DNA of 54,181 nt, from contig CAKRMK010000020.1 in the NCBI GenBank assembly GCA_934364795.1, positions 1 through 54,181 on the forward strand, in the 5' to 3' direction. This document shows positions 1 to 8,328 of the stretch, piece by piece (the first letter of the stretch is position 1; each line of letters opens with the position of its first letter). The stretch comes from an uncultured Blautia sp. Its GTDB lineage: Bacteria > Bacillota > Clostridia > Lachnospirales > Lachnospiraceae. The notes beneath the pieces were generated by a model that made no database searches, was not told where the DNA came from, and worked only from the letters and a program-made list of their open reading frames with translations. A program made the translations under genes and the position numbers.

Positions 1-20
1 TTTTGAGGAGCACAAGGATT

Positions 21-1340
21 ATGAAAAAAGTAGTAAAGTTTGGTGGAAGCTCCCTTGCAAATGCGGAGCAGTTTGAGAAAGTCGGAGATATTATCAGAAG
101 TGAGGAAAGCAGACGTTTTGTAGTACCTTCTGCTCCTGGAAAGAGATTTGACGGGGATACCAAGGTAACAGATCTTCTGTACAGTTGCTATGATGCAGCT
201 GGAAATGGCGGAGACTTTGAGAAAATTCTGGAAGAGATCAAATCCCGCTATTATGAGATCATTAAGGGACTTTCACTTGAGTTTTCCCTGGAGGATGATT
301 TCCAGGTGATAAAGGAGAACTTTAAAGCACAGATCGGCAGAGATTACGCTGCTTCCCGTGGTGAGTATCTGAATGGTAAAGTGATGGCAGCATATCTTGG
401 ATATGAATTTGTGGATGCTGCAGAAGTGATCCGTTTTGATAAGAATGGCAATCTGGATGCAGAGAAAACAGACAAGCTTCTGAATAAAAAGCTTTCCAAG
501 TGTGAAAATGCAGTTGTTCCAGGCTTTTATGGTGCGAAAGAGGACGGAACTGTTGCTACTTTTTCAAGAGGTGGTTCTGATGTAACCGGTTCCCTGGTTG
601 CAAAGGCAATCAAAGCAGATATGTATGAGAACTGGACGGATGTTTCCGGTTTCCTTGTAACAGATCCAAGAATCGTGAAAGATCCTGCAGTAATCGAGAC
701 GATTACATACCGTGAGCTTCGCGAGCTTTCTTATATGGGTGCTACTGTGCTTCATGAAGATGCTATTTTCCCAGTAAGAAAAGAGGGAATCCCCATTAAT
801 ATCCGTAATACCAACCGTCCGGAAGATAAGGGAACCTTTATTGTAGAGAGCACCTGCCGGAAACCCAAATATACCATTACCGGTATAGCAGGAAAGAAAG
901 GCTTCTGCTCCATTAACATTGAGAAATCCATGATGAACAGCGAGATTGGTTTTGGCAGAAAAGTCCTTCAGGTATTTGAAGATCAGGGAATCAGCTTTGA
1001 GCATGTTCCTTCTGGTATTGATACCATGACTGTTTATGTTCACCAGGATGAGTTTGAAGAGAAGGAACAGCAGGTTATCGCAGGAATCCACCGTCTGGTA
1101 CAGCCGGATTTCGTTGAAATGGAATCTGACCTTGCCCTGATCGCAGTTGTTGGCCGTGGAATGAAATCTACCCGTGGTACAGCAGGAAGAATTTTCTCCG
1201 CACTGGCACATGCAAATGTGAATGTAAAAATGATCGACCAGGGTTCCAGTGAGCTGAACATCATCATCGGTGTAGAAAACAGAGATTTTGAAAATGCAGT
1301 AAAAGCAATTTATGATATTTTTGTGCTGACACAGATGTAA
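21..1340 (+). CDS. lysC: Aspartate kinase
   Basis: Phosphorylates L-aspartate with ATP, the first step to lysine, threonine, methionine and diaminopimelate; cytosolic. The N terminus has the family signature KFGGSS (residues 5-10 from the chosen start), followed by the amino-acid kinase fold, including SRGGSDVTG near residue 182. Two ACT domains occupy the last ~150 residues (from ITGIAG; the second contains NVKMIDQGSSELN), which implies feedback control by an amino acid; which one cannot be read from sequence. About 439 residues is normal for a monofunctional enzyme. I use the ATG at 21 rather than an in-frame TTG at 3, because the GAGGAG ribosome site lies between them. The gene begins at the window edge, so its upstream neighbours and regulation are unseen. 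It is followed by a strong terminator. Confidence 0.96.
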   Translation: MKKVVKFGGSSLANAEQFEKVGDIIRSEESRRFVVPSAPGKRFDGDTKVTDLLYSCYDAAGNGGDFEKILEEIKSRYYEIIKGLSLEFSLEDDFQVIKENFKAQIGRDYAASRGEYLNGKVMAAYLGYEFVDAAEVIRFDKNGNLDAEKTDKLLNKKLSKCENAVVPGFYGAKEDGTVATFSRGGSDVTGSLVAKAIKADMYENWTDVSGFLVTDPRIVKDPAVIETITYRELRELSYMGATVLHEDAIFPVRKEGIPINIRNTNRPEDKGTFIVESTCRKPKYTITGIAGKKGFCSINIEKSMMNSEIGFGRKVLQVFEDQGISFEHVPSGIDTMTVYVHQDEFEEKEQQVIAGIHRLVQPDFVEMESDLALIAVVGRGMKSTRGTAGRIFSALAHANVNVKMIDQGSSELNIIIGVENRDFENAVKAIYDIFVLTQM

Positions 1341-1434
1341 AGCTGGAACTGTTCACTTTGTTTGCAAAAAACGCTTCGCAGAACATTACCTGTGAGCAGT
1401 AGCGTAAAGATTACAGAGCATGATTTACAGAAGT

Positions 1435-1487
1435 CTTCGTTAGTAATGACAAACCACATGGCGCCATTACTAACGAAGGCTTTTTTT
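1435..1487 (+). terminator. Rho-independent terminator after lysC
   Basis: A 14-bp perfect stem, CTTCGTTAGTAATG (1435-1448) pairing with CATTACTAACGAAG (1465-1478), is followed by GGC and seven T. It ends the lysC transcript. A weaker inverted repeat (ACTGTTCAC at about 1348 with GTGAGCAGT at about 1392) lies between the stop codon and this terminator. Confidence 0.9.
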
Positions 1488-1514
1488 GCGGGGAAAAGTA
1501 ACTTATGTTATACT
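1486..1514 (+). promoter_or_regulatory. Probable sigma-A promoter for the helicase gene
   Basis: TTGCGG (1486-1491), a 17-bp spacer and TATACT (1509-1514). The -10 is good and the -35 only half matches. It sits directly after the terminator and before the 1614 gene. Confidence 0.4.
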
Positions 1515-1521
1515 ATTGACT

Positions 1522-1585
1522 AGAGCGTGCTCCAAAATTATTCCCACGATCTGCACGCCCCACTTTGCAGTATATTTTGCGGTAT
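1522..1585 (+). repeat. Dispersed intergenic repeat, copy A
   Basis: Starts AGAGCGTGCTCCAAAAT and contains CTGCACGCCCCACTTTGC. It matches copies at 5519-5580 and 44210-44275 in the same orientation. Read on the - strand, all copies stay open through a peptide of the form YTAKWGVQIxGxIL. Here it would lie in the 5' untranslated region of the 1614 gene. Confidence 0.75.
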
Positions 1586-1613
1586 GAATTTTATATAAAG
1601 GCAGGAAAAAAGC

Positions 1614-3962
1614 ATGGACAAGCCGGTAACAAGAATATCAGTCAGGAATTTGGTGGAATTTATACTTAGAAGTGGAGATCTTGACAGCCGAAAAGGAACC
1701 ATGGATAAGGAAGCAATGCTAAAAGGCAGCAGGCTTCATCGGAAAATTCAAAAACAGATGGGCAGTGATTATAAGGCAGAGGTTTCTCTGAAGTTTGAAA
1801 ACTGTTATGAGGATCTGGATATTTTGCTGGAAGGACGGGCTGACGGCATTTTTTCTGAAGGGGACATGGTATGGATTGATGAGATCAAGGGAATTTACGG
1901 AAAAGTAGAGCAGCTTTTACAGCCGGTGCCAGTCCACAGTGCCCAGGCGAAATGTTATGGTTATATTTATGCAGTTCAACAAGGAATTGAGAAAATAGGA
2001 ATCCAGATGACATATGCCAATCTGGACACAGAAGAAATTAAAAGGTTCCGGGAAGTTTATTCCCTGGAAGAGCTTAAAACATGGTATGAAAAGCTTCTGG
2101 AGGAATATCATAAATGGTTAAGTTTCCGGCTGAAATGGAAAAAGATAAGAAACGAATCTCTTAAAGAACTGGAATTTCCTTTTGTCTACAGGGAAGGGCA
2201 GAGAAAAATGGTAAGCGGTATTTATCATTCTATCAGTGCAGGAAAACAGATTTTTATCCAGGCACCAACTGGTGTAGGCAAAACAATGTCTTCTATATTT
2301 CCGGCAGTCCGCGCAGTGGGAGAGGGAAAAGGAGACACCATCTTTTATCTCACTGCAAAAACCATTACCAGAACTGTTGCACAGGAAGCTTTTGGAATTC
2401 TGGAAGAAAAAGGGATGAAGTTTAAAGTAGTGACCATTACTGCCAAAGAAAAACTTTGCTTTATGGAAGAAACAAAATGCGATCCGGCACATTGCCCTTA
2501 CGCCAGAGGACATTTTGACAGGGTAAATGATGCGGTCTATCAGCTGTGGACACAGGATATTTCCTACAACAGAGAGATGATTCTGGAACAGGCAAAGAAA
2601 TGGCAGGTATGTCCTTTTGAAATGTGTCTGGATCTGGCCGTGTGGGTAGACGGGGTAATCTGTGACTATAATTATGTGTTTGACCCAAATGTGCATCTGA
2701 AGCGTTTTTTCGGTGAGGGCGCAGGCGGAGATTATATTTTTCTCATTGATGAGGCGCATAATCTGGCAGAGCGTGGAAGGGAAATGTACAGTGCTTCCAT
2801 ATGCAGGGAAGATGTGGTAAAAGTCCGGGGAAAAATGAAAGAAAAAGCACCAAAACTGTACCGCTGCCTTGGCAGGCTGAAACATTTGCTAGAAGAGCTT
2901 CAGGAAGAGTGTACCACTTATAACATTTTGCCCGGAACCGGATCTGTTACCATGCAGGCTTTGAAAATACAAGGAGAATTTGACACTTATCTGGAAGAAC
3001 ACAAAGATGTGGAACTGGAGGATGAGGTAAGGCAGTTTTATTTTGATATCCGGAATTTTCTGAATATTTCCGAACTGATAGATGAAAATTATGTGATCTA
3101 TGTGGAAAATGGTGAGGATGGGCGTTTCAGGCTGAAGCTGTTTTGTGTGAATCCGGCGGTGAATCTGGGAGAATATTTAAAAAAGGGAAGAAGTGCGGTG
3201 TTCTTTTCGGCAACCTTGCTTCCAATGAGTTATTACCGCAGGCTTTTAAGCTGCAGGCAGGATGATTATGGAATTTATGTAGAGTCTCCTTTTTCCCGTG
3301 AAAAAAGATGTATTTTAAGTGCCCGTGATGTAAGTACCTTGTATACAAGGCGCAGCTATGAGGAATACCGTAAAATTGCAGAATATATTGCAAGAGCGGT
3401 TCTGCAGAAAAAAGGAAATTATATGGTCTTTTTTCCTTCTTACAAAATGCTGGAAGAGGTTTATGACATTTATGAAAGGGAGTTTTCTGTAAACTGGATC
3501 AGAAGCATTTGTCAGACAAGTGCAATGAAGGAACGGGAAAGAGAAGAATTTTTGCAGGAATTTGAACAGGAGGATGATTCCCTTGTAGCTTTTTGTATTA
3601 TGGGCGGGATTTTTTCTGAGGGGATTGATTTACTGGGAGAAAAGCTGATCGGAGCAATACTGGTTGGTACCGGGCTTCCGCAGATTGGAAATGAACGGGA
3701 AATATTAAGGAATTTTTATGCAGAAGAGGGAGAAAACGGATTTGATTATGCATACCGTTATCCTGGGATGAACAAGGTGCTTCAGGCAGCAGGAAGAGTG
3801 ATCCGCACAAAAGAGGATACAGGTATGATCCTTCTTCTGGATGAAAGATTCTGGCAAAGAGAGTACAGCAGCCTGTTTCCCGTGGAATGGAGTGACAGGA
3901 TGGCATGTACATTGACTGATGTGGAGGAAAAACTGGAATTATTCTGGAAAAATGTAAAATAG
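1614..3962 (+). CDS. PD-(D/E)XK nuclease fused to XPD/DinG-like Fe-S DNA helicase
   Basis: A 782-residue superfamily 2 DNA helicase with an N-terminal nuclease. Residues ~35-120 carry a Cas4/RecB-like PD-(D/E)XK set: H42, D77 (GRAD), E90-x-K92 (DEIKG) and Q111-x3-Y115, so the nuclease looks intact. The helicase has Walker A APTGVGKT (217-224), four Fe-S-type cysteines C282, C289, C294 and C333, a DEAH box (379-382), and a C-terminal half with the GTGLPQIGN and QAAGRVIR motifs typical of XPD/Rad3. Family knowledge implies 5'-3' unwinding of branched or damaged DNA; coupling to end or flap trimming is inference. It starts at an ATG 8 nt after GGCAGGAAAAAAGC. It stands alone between two promoters. 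DinG itself carries a DEDD exonuclease or none, so the label DinG would mislead. Confidence 0.88.
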   Translation: MDKPVTRISVRNLVEFILRSGDLDSRKGTMDKEAMLKGSRLHRKIQKQMGSDYKAEVSLKFENCYEDLDILLEGRADGIFSEGDMVWIDEIKGIYGKVEQLLQPVPVHSAQAKCYGYIYAVQQGIEKIGIQMTYANLDTEEIKRFREVYSLEELKTWYEKLLEEYHKWLSFRLKWKKIRNESLKELEFPFVYREGQRKMVSGIYHSISAGKQIFIQAPTGVGKTMSSIFPAVRAVGEGKGDTIFYLTAKTITRTVAQEAFGILEEKGMKFKVVTITAKEKLCFMEETKCDPAHCPYARGHFDRVNDAVYQLWTQDISYNREMILEQAKKWQVCPFEMCLDLAVWVDGVICDYNYVFDPNVHLKRFFGEGAGGDYIFLIDEAHNLAERGREMYSASICREDVVKVRGKMKEKAPKLYRCLGRLKHLLEELQEECTTYNILPGTGSVTMQALKIQGEFDTYLEEHKDVELEDEVRQFYFDIRNFLNISELIDENYVIYVENGEDGRFRLKLFCVNPAVNLGEYLKKGRSAVFFSATLLPMSYYRRLLSCRQDDYGIYVESPFSREKRCILSARDVSTLYTRRSYEEYRKIAEYIARAVLQKKGNYMVFFPSYKMLEEVYDIYEREFSVNWIRSICQTSAMKEREREEFLQEFEQEDDSLVAFCIMGGIFSEGIDLLGEKLIGAILVGTGLPQIGNEREILRNFYAEEGENGFDYAYRYPGMNKVLQAAGRVIRTKEDTGMILLLDERFWQREYSSLFPVEWSDRMACTLTDVEEKLELFWKNVK

Positions 3963-3983
3963 AAGGGGACAAATAATAAACAG

Positions 3984-4012
3984 TTGCAACCTATATTAAA
4001 AAAAGGTATACT
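3984..4012 (+). promoter_or_regulatory. Sigma-A promoter for the secreted serine hydrolase
   Basis: TTGCAA (3984-3989), 17-bp spacer, TATACT (4007-4012). It lies 24 nt before the start codon, which is preceded by AAAAGGAG. Confidence 0.7.
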
Positions 4013-4035
4013 GCCTTTATTAAAAGGAGAAATAC

Positions 4036-5520
4036 ATGAGAAAATATACAAAAATAAAGTATATCTGTATGGCAACTATAGCGACTGCCATTTCCCTTTT
4101 GGTTTCTGGAAACTGTTTGGAAGGAGATCAAAATCTGCCAGGTGGACTGTCTATAGTATATGCACAGGAAAACGGCAGTCTTTCTTCTGTGACAGAAGAA
4201 GCGCAGATTCTGCCTATTTCAGACAGCGGAAATTATATGCTGAAAAGTGACGGATTTTATTGTCTGAATGAAGACGGGACAAGCCATAGTACATCCTATG
4301 TGCATTATTTTGACCATTTTAATATTGATGGCACTGTATTTAACGGATACTACTACCACGATGAAAGTGGGAAATTTAAAGCAGAAAGTGAACATCTGGT
4401 TTTTATTTCCCAAAGTGGTCTGTCAGAAGAATGTGTAGCCGACGGGTGGGTAGAAGGCATTTACATGGCTGGTAATCTTGGCAGGCTTTCTTCTGTACAA
4501 AGAGCAGTATTTGTAGACAATGAGGAAATCAATAAGATTAAGTTAAATGGATGCTATTATTTTGACAAAAATGGACGGCTTGTGACAGAGGGTGGAATTT
4601 ATTATATAGAAAACCTGAAGCTGGATCAGCAGGAGTTTGACGGATATTATTATTTTGATGAGAAAACAGGTGTTTTATCCGGGGAGGGAACCACTCCTTT
4701 GGGGCTTAAAACAGATACAAATGGTAAAATACAGGAGCTTACAAAGCCGGGGATGAAGAATCTAAAGACAGCACTGGAAAATGTTACGAAAGATCTGGAG
4801 GGTGAGTGGAGTATTTTTGTAAAAGACCTGGATTCAGGAGAGTCTGTTTCCATCAACAACAAATCCATGCCATCAGCAAGTCTGATAAAGACTTTTACCA
4901 TGATGGCAAGTTATGGGGACATGGAGAAAATCCGTCAGAGGGAAGGGCTTTTGTTAAAGGCTGACCCTGCCAGCGATAAAGTAAGCAATAAATTATACCG
5001 GCTTATGGAAAATATGATTACATTCAGTGACAATGAGTCTTTTAACGAGATTGTGCGGCTGCAGACGGATTCGGGAGATTTTAATGCAGGAGCCAGGGCA
5101 ATTGACCGTTATCTTAGGGCACAGGGCTATAAAGAGACTGCTGTTGTTCATACCCTTGCTCCTTCAGCAACGGATCCTGTTGGAATCAGTGATAACAATA
5201 CCACTTCTGTAGAAGACTGTGGAAGACTTCTGGAAGCTATTTACAGGGGAGAATGTGTCAGCAAAGAAGCATCCGGACAAATGCTGTCTTTTCTTCTGGC
5301 ACAGGATAAAAGAACCAAGATACCGGCAGGGCTTCCCACGAATATACAGGTGGCGAACAAAACCGGAGAAAATGATTTGTGCCAGCATGATATTGCCATT
5401 GTATACGGGGAGAAAACAGATTATATTTTGTGTGTGATGTCCGAGAACGCAGGGAAAGAAGCAGATGTGCTCCCGCATATACAGGAGGTTTCGGCACTGA
5501 CATATTATGCATTGAATTAG
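4036..5520 (+). CDS. Secreted class A beta-lactamase-fold serine hydrolase with aromatic repeat region
   Basis: 494 residues. A basic and hydrophobic N terminus (residues 1-26) looks like a signal peptide or membrane anchor; C27 follows but the context is not a clean lipobox. Residues ~60-225 contain Tyr/Phe-rich units such as FDGYYYFDEKTG and NGCYYFDKNGR, resembling wall- or glucan-binding repeats. The C-terminal domain has the penicilloyl-serine transferase motifs S282-L-I-K285, S331-D-N333 and K442-T-G444. I could not locate the Glu of the class A omega loop with confidence, so beta-lactam hydrolysis is not assured; a wall-remodelling or inactive relative is possible. It is monocistronic, with its own promoter. 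Repeat copy B begins at its stop codon. Confidence 0.8.
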   Translation: MRKYTKIKYICMATIATAISLLVSGNCLEGDQNLPGGLSIVYAQENGSLSSVTEEAQILPISDSGNYMLKSDGFYCLNEDGTSHSTSYVHYFDHFNIDGTVFNGYYYHDESGKFKAESEHLVFISQSGLSEECVADGWVEGIYMAGNLGRLSSVQRAVFVDNEEINKIKLNGCYYFDKNGRLVTEGGIYYIENLKLDQQEFDGYYYFDEKTGVLSGEGTTPLGLKTDTNGKIQELTKPGMKNLKTALENVTKDLEGEWSIFVKDLDSGESVSINNKSMPSASLIKTFTMMASYGDMEKIRQREGLLLKADPASDKVSNKLYRLMENMITFSDNESFNEIVRLQTDSGDFNAGARAIDRYLRAQGYKETAVVHTLAPSATDPVGISDNNTTSVEDCGRLLEAIYRGECVSKEASGQMLSFLLAQDKRTKIPAGLPTNIQVANKTGENDLCQHDIAIVYGEKTDYILCVMSENAGKEADVLPHIQEVSALTYYALN

Positions 5521-5580
5521 AGCCGGCTCTCAAAATCATTCCCGCAATTTGCACACCACCGCCCCACCTTAAAAATATTG
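5519..5580 (+). repeat. Dispersed intergenic repeat, copy B
   Basis: Starts AGAGCCGGCTCTCAAAATCA and continues CCCGCAATTTGCACACC. Relative to copies A and C it has a 6-bp insertion (about 5555-5560), which keeps the - strand reading frame open. It overlaps the last two bases of the preceding stop codon. Confidence 0.7.
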
Positions 5581-5581
5581 C

Positions 5582-5610
5582 TTGACACTAACAAATTTTT
5601 GAGATAGCAT
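5582..5610 (+). promoter_or_regulatory. Sigma-A promoter of ridA
   Basis: TTGACA (5582-5587), 17-bp spacer, TAGCAT (5605-5610). A near-consensus promoter 87 nt upstream of ridA. Confidence 0.75.
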
Positions 5611-5630
5611 GGACTTAACAAGATAAAGCT

Positions 5631-5665
5631 GCCCGATACTGTTTTCAAACAGGCTTTTATCGGGC
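5631..5665 (+). promoter_or_regulatory. Hairpin in the ridA leader
   Basis: GCCCGAT (5631-5637) pairs with ATCGGGC (5659-5665), and an inner CTGTTT pairs with AAACAG. It begins about 20 nt after the -10 box. There is no T-run, so it is more likely a leader stem than a terminator. It does not match a riboswitch class I know. Confidence 0.45.
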
Positions 5666-5696
5666 TTGCTTCCCACTTAGAAAGGAGATTTACATC

Positions 5697-6071
5697 ATGA
5701 AAGTTGTTTACACAGACAAAGCTCCGGCTGCAATCGGACCGTATTCCCAGGCTATTATTTTAAACGGTGTTTTATTTACATCCGGACAGATACCGGTAGA
5801 TCCTGCAACTGGTGAGATCAATGGAGATACCATCGAGACACAGGCAGAGCAGGTTATGAAGAATCTTGGTGAAGTGCTTAAGGAAGCTGGAAGCAGCTTT
5901 GAGAAGGCTGTCAAGACTACCTGTTTCCTTGCAGATATGGGCGATTTTGCAAAATTTAACGAAGTTTATGCCAAATATTTCGTAAATAAACCAGCACGTT
6001 CCTGCGTTGCAGTAAAGACTCTTCCGAAGAATGTTCTCTGCGAAGTTGAAGTAATTGCTGCTGTAGACTAA
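5697..6071 (+). CDS. ridA: RidA-family enamine/imine deaminase
   Basis: A 124-residue YjgF/YER057c/UK114 protein, full length for the family. It hydrolyses reactive 2-aminoacrylate-type enamines and imines produced by PLP enzymes, releasing ketoacid and ammonia; cytosolic trimer by family knowledge. The sequence opens with APAAIGPYSQA, has SGQIPVDPATG (residues ~29-39), and keeps the substrate-carboxylate-binding arginine in PARSCVAV (R~102) and the glutamate in LCEVEVIA near the C terminus. AAAGGAG precedes the ATG at good spacing. Monocistronic between its promoter and a strong terminator. Confidence 0.95.
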   Translation: MKVVYTDKAPAAIGPYSQAIILNGVLFTSGQIPVDPATGEINGDTIETQAEQVMKNLGEVLKEAGSSFEKAVKTTCFLADMGDFAKFNEVYAKYFVNKPARSCVAVKTLPKNVLCEVEVIAAVD

Positions 6072-6153
6072 TTTGCAGTAACCGGACATGAGAAAAAACA
6101 TCCAGACATAGTTTGGTGACATTCTTATGACAAATGTATGACACAAAGCAAAA

Positions 6154-6190
6154 CCCCTCAGAGCTTTCAAACTCTGGGGGCTTTCTTTTT
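6154..6190 (+). terminator. Rho-independent terminator after ridA
   Basis: CCCCTCAGAG (6154-6163) pairs with CTCTGGGGG (6172-6180), with one unpaired base, followed by CTTTCTTTTT. Confidence 0.85.
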
Positions 6191-6305
6191 ATGTTGTGTG
6201 CCCGACGGCTAACCACCGCCTCATGCTCGGTTCACAGTATACGAACTGCGAAGAACTGCTGTTAATCTTTCACATCTGACCATTGGATGATATCAAACTG
6301 TAGCG
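6191..6305 (+). other. GC-richer non-coding block between ridA and ispF
   Basis: The ridA-ispF gap is 325 bp. After the terminator it has a block richer in G+C than other spacers here, with a possible hairpin GGC-TAACCACC-GCC near 6207-6220 and CGGTTCACAG at about 6228. No ORF with a ribosome site is visible on either strand. It may be a relic or a copy of a dispersed repeat; no second copy is present in this window. Confidence 0.3.
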
Positions 6306-6334
6306 TTGATTTTTAAGTAAAAATCATGTATAAT
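6306..6334 (+). promoter_or_regulatory. Sigma-A promoter of the ispF-cysS cluster
   Basis: TTGATT (6306-6311), 17-bp spacer, TATAAT (6329-6334). It likely drives ispF and possibly the genes down to sigH. Confidence 0.8.
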
Positions 6335-6349
6335 AGCAGGCGATAGTGT

Positions 6350-6369
6350 GAGGATTTTCTGAAATCCTC
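6350..6369 (+). promoter_or_regulatory. Leader hairpin before ispF
   Basis: A perfect 8-bp stem, GAGGATTT (6350-6357) and AAATCCTC (6362-6369), closes a TCTG loop just after the expected transcription start and is followed by TTTAG. It may stabilise the 5' end or act as a weak attenuator. Confidence 0.5.
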
Positions 6370-6396
6370 TTTAGAAAAGAAAGGCAGGGACCAAAC

Positions 6397-6882
6397 GTGG
6401 AAAATCTTATGAGAGTTGGAATGGGCTATGATGTACACAGATTGACAGAAAACAGGGATCTTATTCTGGGTGGTGTGAAAATCCCATGGGAAAAAGGACT
6501 TTTGGGACATTCTGATGCAGATGTGCTGCTCCATGCCATTATGGATGCTCTTTTAGGTGCAGCAGCTCTTGGAGATATTGGCCAGCATTTTCCGGACACA
6601 GATCCGGCATATGAAGGCATTTCCAGTGTGAAGCTTCTGGAACACGTAGCAGCTCTTCTGGAAGAAAAAGGCTATGGAGTGGGAAATATTGATGCAGTGA
6701 TCATTGCACAGAAGCCTAAAATGGCTCCGCACATTCCCATGATGAAAGAGAATATTGCCAGGGCACTTCATATGGATCCGGATTGTCTTAATATCAAAGC
6801 TACCACAGAAGAGAAACTTGGTTTTACCGGAAGAGAAGAGGGAATCGCGTCACAGGCGGTCTGCCTTTTATACAGGAAATAA
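6397..6882 (+). CDS. ispF: 2-C-methyl-D-erythritol 2,4-cyclodiphosphate synthase
   Basis: Converts CDP-ME 2-phosphate to ME-cPP in the MEP isoprenoid pathway; homotrimer with a divalent metal. 161 residues, the usual length. Metal ligands are visible as GYDVH (D12, H14) and [12 protein letters not shown] (H46), and the C-terminal [14 protein letters not shown] motif is intact. I use the GTG at 6397, which lies 7 nt after GGCAGGGA; the alternative ATG at 6409 (MRVGMGYD, the common family start) would be 19 nt away. The other MEP genes are not in this window. It is followed 36 nt later by cysS. Confidence 0.95.
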   Translation: MENLMRVGMGYDVHRLTENRDLILGGVKIPWEKGLLGHSDADVLLHAIMDALLGAAALGDIGQHFPDTDPAYEGISSVKLLEHVAALLEEKGYGVGNIDAVIIAQKPKMAPHIPMMKENIARALHMDPDCLNIKATTEEKLGFTGREEGIASQAVCLLYRK

Positions 6883-6918
6883 AAGTAACTTAATCACAGC
6901 ACCGGAGGGAAAAACAAA

Positions 6919-8328
6919 ATGAAGATTTTTAATACACTTACCCGTCAGAAAGAGGAGTTTGTACCGCTGGAAGAGGGAAAGGTAAAAATGTATGTATGCG
7001 GCCCTACTGTATATAATCTGATCCACATTGGAAACGCACGTCCCATGATCATTTTTGATACAGTCCGCCGTTATCTGGAATATAAAGGTTACGAAGTAAA
7101 CTATGTATCCAACTTTACCGACGTAGATGACAAGATCATCAAAAAAGCCATCGAAGAGGGCGTTTCAGCAGAAGAAATTTCTACCAGATATATTGCAGAA
7201 TGCAAGAAAGATATGGATGGAATGAATGTTAAGCCTGCTACCACACATCCTCTTGCAACACAGGAAATTGACGGAATGATCAGCATGATCCAGACACTTA
7301 TGGACAAGGGATATGCCTATGCTGTTGCCGATGGAACTGTCTATTTCCGCGTAAAGAAATTTAAAGAATATGGAAAACTTTCCCACAAGAATCTGGATGA
7401 CCTTCAGTCCGGTTTCCGTGCCCTTCAGGTATCCGGAGAGGACCAGAAGGAAGATCCGCTGGATTTCGTTTTATGGAAGCCGAAGAAAGAAGGAGAGCCA
7501 TACTGGACTTCTCCATGGTGTGACGGCCGTCCGGGCTGGCACATTGAGTGCTCTGTAATGTCCAAGAAATATCTTGGGGATGAAATTGATATCCACGCAG
7601 GTGGCGAGGATCTTATTTTCCCTCACCATGAAAATGAAATTGCACAGAGCGAATGCTGCAATGACAAAATTTTTGCAAGATACTGGATGCACAATGCATT
7701 TTTGAACATCGACAACCGCAAAATGTCAAAATCCCTTGGAAATTTCCGCACTGTTCGTGAGATCAGCCAGCAGTATGACCTTCAGGTTCTGCGCTTCTTT
7801 ATGCTGAATGCACATTACAGAAGTCCGCTGAATTTCAGCGCAGACCTTATGGAATCTTCCAAGAACGCCCTGGAGAGAATCACAGATGCAGCAAGCCGTC
7901 TGAAAGACCGTAAGGAAAATGCAGCTGTTTTGGATCTTACAGCCAGCGAGAGTGAGCTTCTTGCAGAGGCAAACGGATATGTGAAGAAGTTTGAAGAGGC
8001 CATGGAGGATGATTTTAACACTGCAGACGCACTTGCAGCTGTATTTGAACTGGTTAAATTTGCAAATACAAATGTTACAGAAGAAAGCAGCAGTGCCTTT
8101 GCAGCAGGAATTCTTGAGATCCTTGTAAAGCTTTGTGACGTACTTGGTCTTATTGTTGTAAAGAAAGATGAGATCCTTGATAAAGAAATTGAAGATCTGA
8201 TTGCAGAACGCCAGGAAGCAAGAAAGGCAAAGAATTTCGCAAGAGCAGACGAAATCCGTGATGAACTTCTTGCAAAGGGAATTATCTTAAAGGATACACG
8301 CGAAGGAGTAAAATGGAAACGGGCTTAA
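6919..8328 (+). CDS. cysS: Cysteinyl-tRNA synthetase
   Basis: Class I synthetase charging tRNA-Cys; 469 residues, normal length. C28 in YVCGPTVYN and the later Cys/His residues in WHIECSVM and FPHHENE form the zinc site that recognises the cysteine thiol. The HIGH motif appears as HIGN (36-39), and the KMSKS loop is intact in RKMSKSLGNF. CGGAGGG precedes the ATG. Its 3' end overlaps mrnC by 16 bp, so the two are translationally linked. The cysS-mrnC-rlmB-sigH order is shared with Bacillus. Confidence 0.97.
   Translation: MKIFNTLTRQKEEFVPLEEGKVKMYVCGPTVYNLIHIGNARPMIIFDTVRRYLEYKGYEVNYVSNFTDVDDKIIKKAIEEGVSAEEISTRYIAECKKDMDGMNVKPATTHPLATQEIDGMISMIQTLMDKGYAYAVADGTVYFRVKKFKEYGKLSHKNLDDLQSGFRALQVSGEDQKEDPLDFVLWKPKKEGEPYWTSPWCDGRPGWHIECSVMSKKYLGDEIDIHAGGEDLIFPHHENEIAQSECCNDKIFARYWMHNAFLNIDNRKMSKSLGNFRTVREISQQYDLQVLRFFMLNAHYRSPLNFSADLMESSKNALERITDAASRLKDRKENAAVLDLTASESELLAEANGYVKKFEEAMEDDFNTADALAAVFELVKFANTNVTEESSSAFAAGILEILVKLCDVLGLIVVKKDEILDKEIEDLIAERQEARKAKNFARADEIRDELLAKGIILKDTREGVKWKRA

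Noticed and set aside
3984..4250. 88-codon + strand ORF overlapping the beta-lactamase-fold gene start
   Set aside because: Starts within the promoter with no ribosome site; the other frame has SD, signal peptide and catalytic motifs.
5631..5665. Terminator between the beta-lactamase-fold gene and ridA
   Set aside because: The stem lies downstream of the ridA promoter and has no T-run, so a leader element is more likely.
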